Source of the DNA: Sphingobacteriia bacterium
GTDB lineage: Bacteria; Bacteroidota; Bacteroidia; Chitinophagales; Chitinophagaceae
Direction of reading: 5' to 3'
DNA length: 64,000 nt
Assembly (NCBI GenBank): GCA_004294135.1
Contig: RDZY01000018.1
Coordinates: 1-64,000 of the forward strand
In this document: piece by piece, positions 63,639-64,000 of the stretch
Numbering within the stretch: the stretch's first letter is position 1
Layout: each line of letters opens with the position of its first letter
Notes under the pieces: model-generated
Database searches by the model: none
What the model saw: the letters and a program-made list of their open reading frames with translations, nothing else
Told to the model about the DNA's origin: nothing
Program-made: the position numbers and the translations under genes

Positions 63639-64000
63639 TTAAATTTTAATTTGATACGTTTTAGGATTTTCTCCCGTGTGTTTTTTAAACGCTCTGTTAA
63701 AAGTAGCTTTGCTATTGAAGCCTGCATCATAGGCGAGACTCATGATGGTGAGGTTGGCATTGGCTGGATTTTCTAATTTCAGCTTCACTTCCATTACCCG
63801 GTATTGGTTAATATAATCGTTGAAATTCATTCCAAAGCTTCTATTGATAATTTTAGAGAGTATGGAGGCATTGGTGCCCAATTCAGTTGCCAAATCGGTA
63901 AGTGTAAGTTCAGGATCTTGGTACAACTTTTTTATTTCCAGTGCTTCTTTCACCTTTATTTTCCAAATTTCGGGTATGGCATTATAGGGTTCAGCATTCA
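63639..64000 (-). CDS. AraC-type regulator, 5' part cut off by window end
   Basis: The frame runs open to the right edge of the window, so only the C-terminal 120 or so residues are seen. These hold a complete AraC/XylS DNA-binding domain with two helix-turn-helix motifs: LTDLATELGTNASILSKIIN and IMSLAYDAGFNSKATFNRAF, followed by KHTGENPKTYQIKI. The linker before it (PEIWKIKVKEALEIKKLYQ) suggests that a sensor or membrane part lies further upstream, as is common in Bacteroidota. It precedes the outer-membrane receptor gene and may control it. Confidence 0.88.
   Translation of the reverse strand, partial: NAEPYNAIPEIWKIKVKEALEIKKLYQDPELTLTDLATELGTNASILSKIINRSFGMNFNDYINQYRVMEVKLKLENPANANLTIMSLAYDAGFNSKATFNRAFKKHTGENPKTYQIKI

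Overview
The window is AT-rich chromosomal DNA from a member of the Bacteroidota, most likely the Chitinophagales/Chitinophagaceae. The support is family content: a PorX-type receiver/PglZ regulator of type IX secretion, an LpxC-FabZ fusion inside an lpxD-lpxC/fabZ-lpxA cluster, TonB-dependent receptors (one paired with a DUF4249 lipoprotein), a tricorn-like S41 protease, DUF6580 and DUF6326 membrane proteins, and -7 promoter elements of the form TAnnTTTG. Genus cannot be fixed from the sequence alone. No insertion sequence, prophage, CRISPR array or rRNA gene was found. One tRNA (Leu, anticodon UAG) is present.

Layout. 0-10.6 kb: housekeeping and metabolism (dapF, CorA-type transporter, Nudix hydrolase, dipeptide epimerase, a DPE2-like 4-alpha-glucanotransferase with two starch-binding domains, GMC oxidoreductase, RNase HI, DUF6580 protein, mannose-6-phosphate isomerase, YraN). 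10.7-15.4 kb: a small accessory region with a duplicated module of Crp/Fnr-type regulator plus envelope protein. The two copies share a near-palindromic operator and -7 element, and the second envelope gene is a pseudogene. 15.6-21.2 kb: TonB receptor with DUF4249 lipoprotein, then a membrane-anchored GMC dehydrogenase pair. 21.3-31.2 kb: glyS, an Xaa-Pro aminopeptidase, a MazG-like protein, ArfB, an MbnP/MbnH-like pair, a flippase, free methionine-R-sulfoxide reductase, a DEAD-box helicase and a histidine kinase. 31.2-35.9 kb: tRNA-Leu and a proteostasis block (trigger factor, two ClpP paralogues, ClpX). 36-42 kb: TPR histidine kinase, ComEA-like and PhnP-like proteins, a 62-bp tandem repeat carrying two small ORFs, and porX. 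42.6-47.9 kb: lipid A cluster. 47.9-58 kb: alanine dehydrogenase, tsaE, a copper-type P-ATPase, recQ, a HerA-like ATPase, an OmpR-type regulator, ruvB and a Rossmann-fold protein. 58-64 kb: tricorn-like protease, an outer-membrane beta-barrel receptor and the C-terminal part of an AraC-type regulator cut by the window edge.

No obvious defence island or large undescribed gene cluster is present. The most unusual structures are the duplicated Crp/envelope module with its shared operator, a core promoter lying within a perfect 15-bp inverted repeat in front of the first Crp gene, the tandem repeat with two small ORFs ahead of a conserved 90-residue protein, and the MbnP/MbnH-like pair directly abutting a ribosome-rescue gene. 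All functions are inferred from sequence motifs read by eye; no database search was run.
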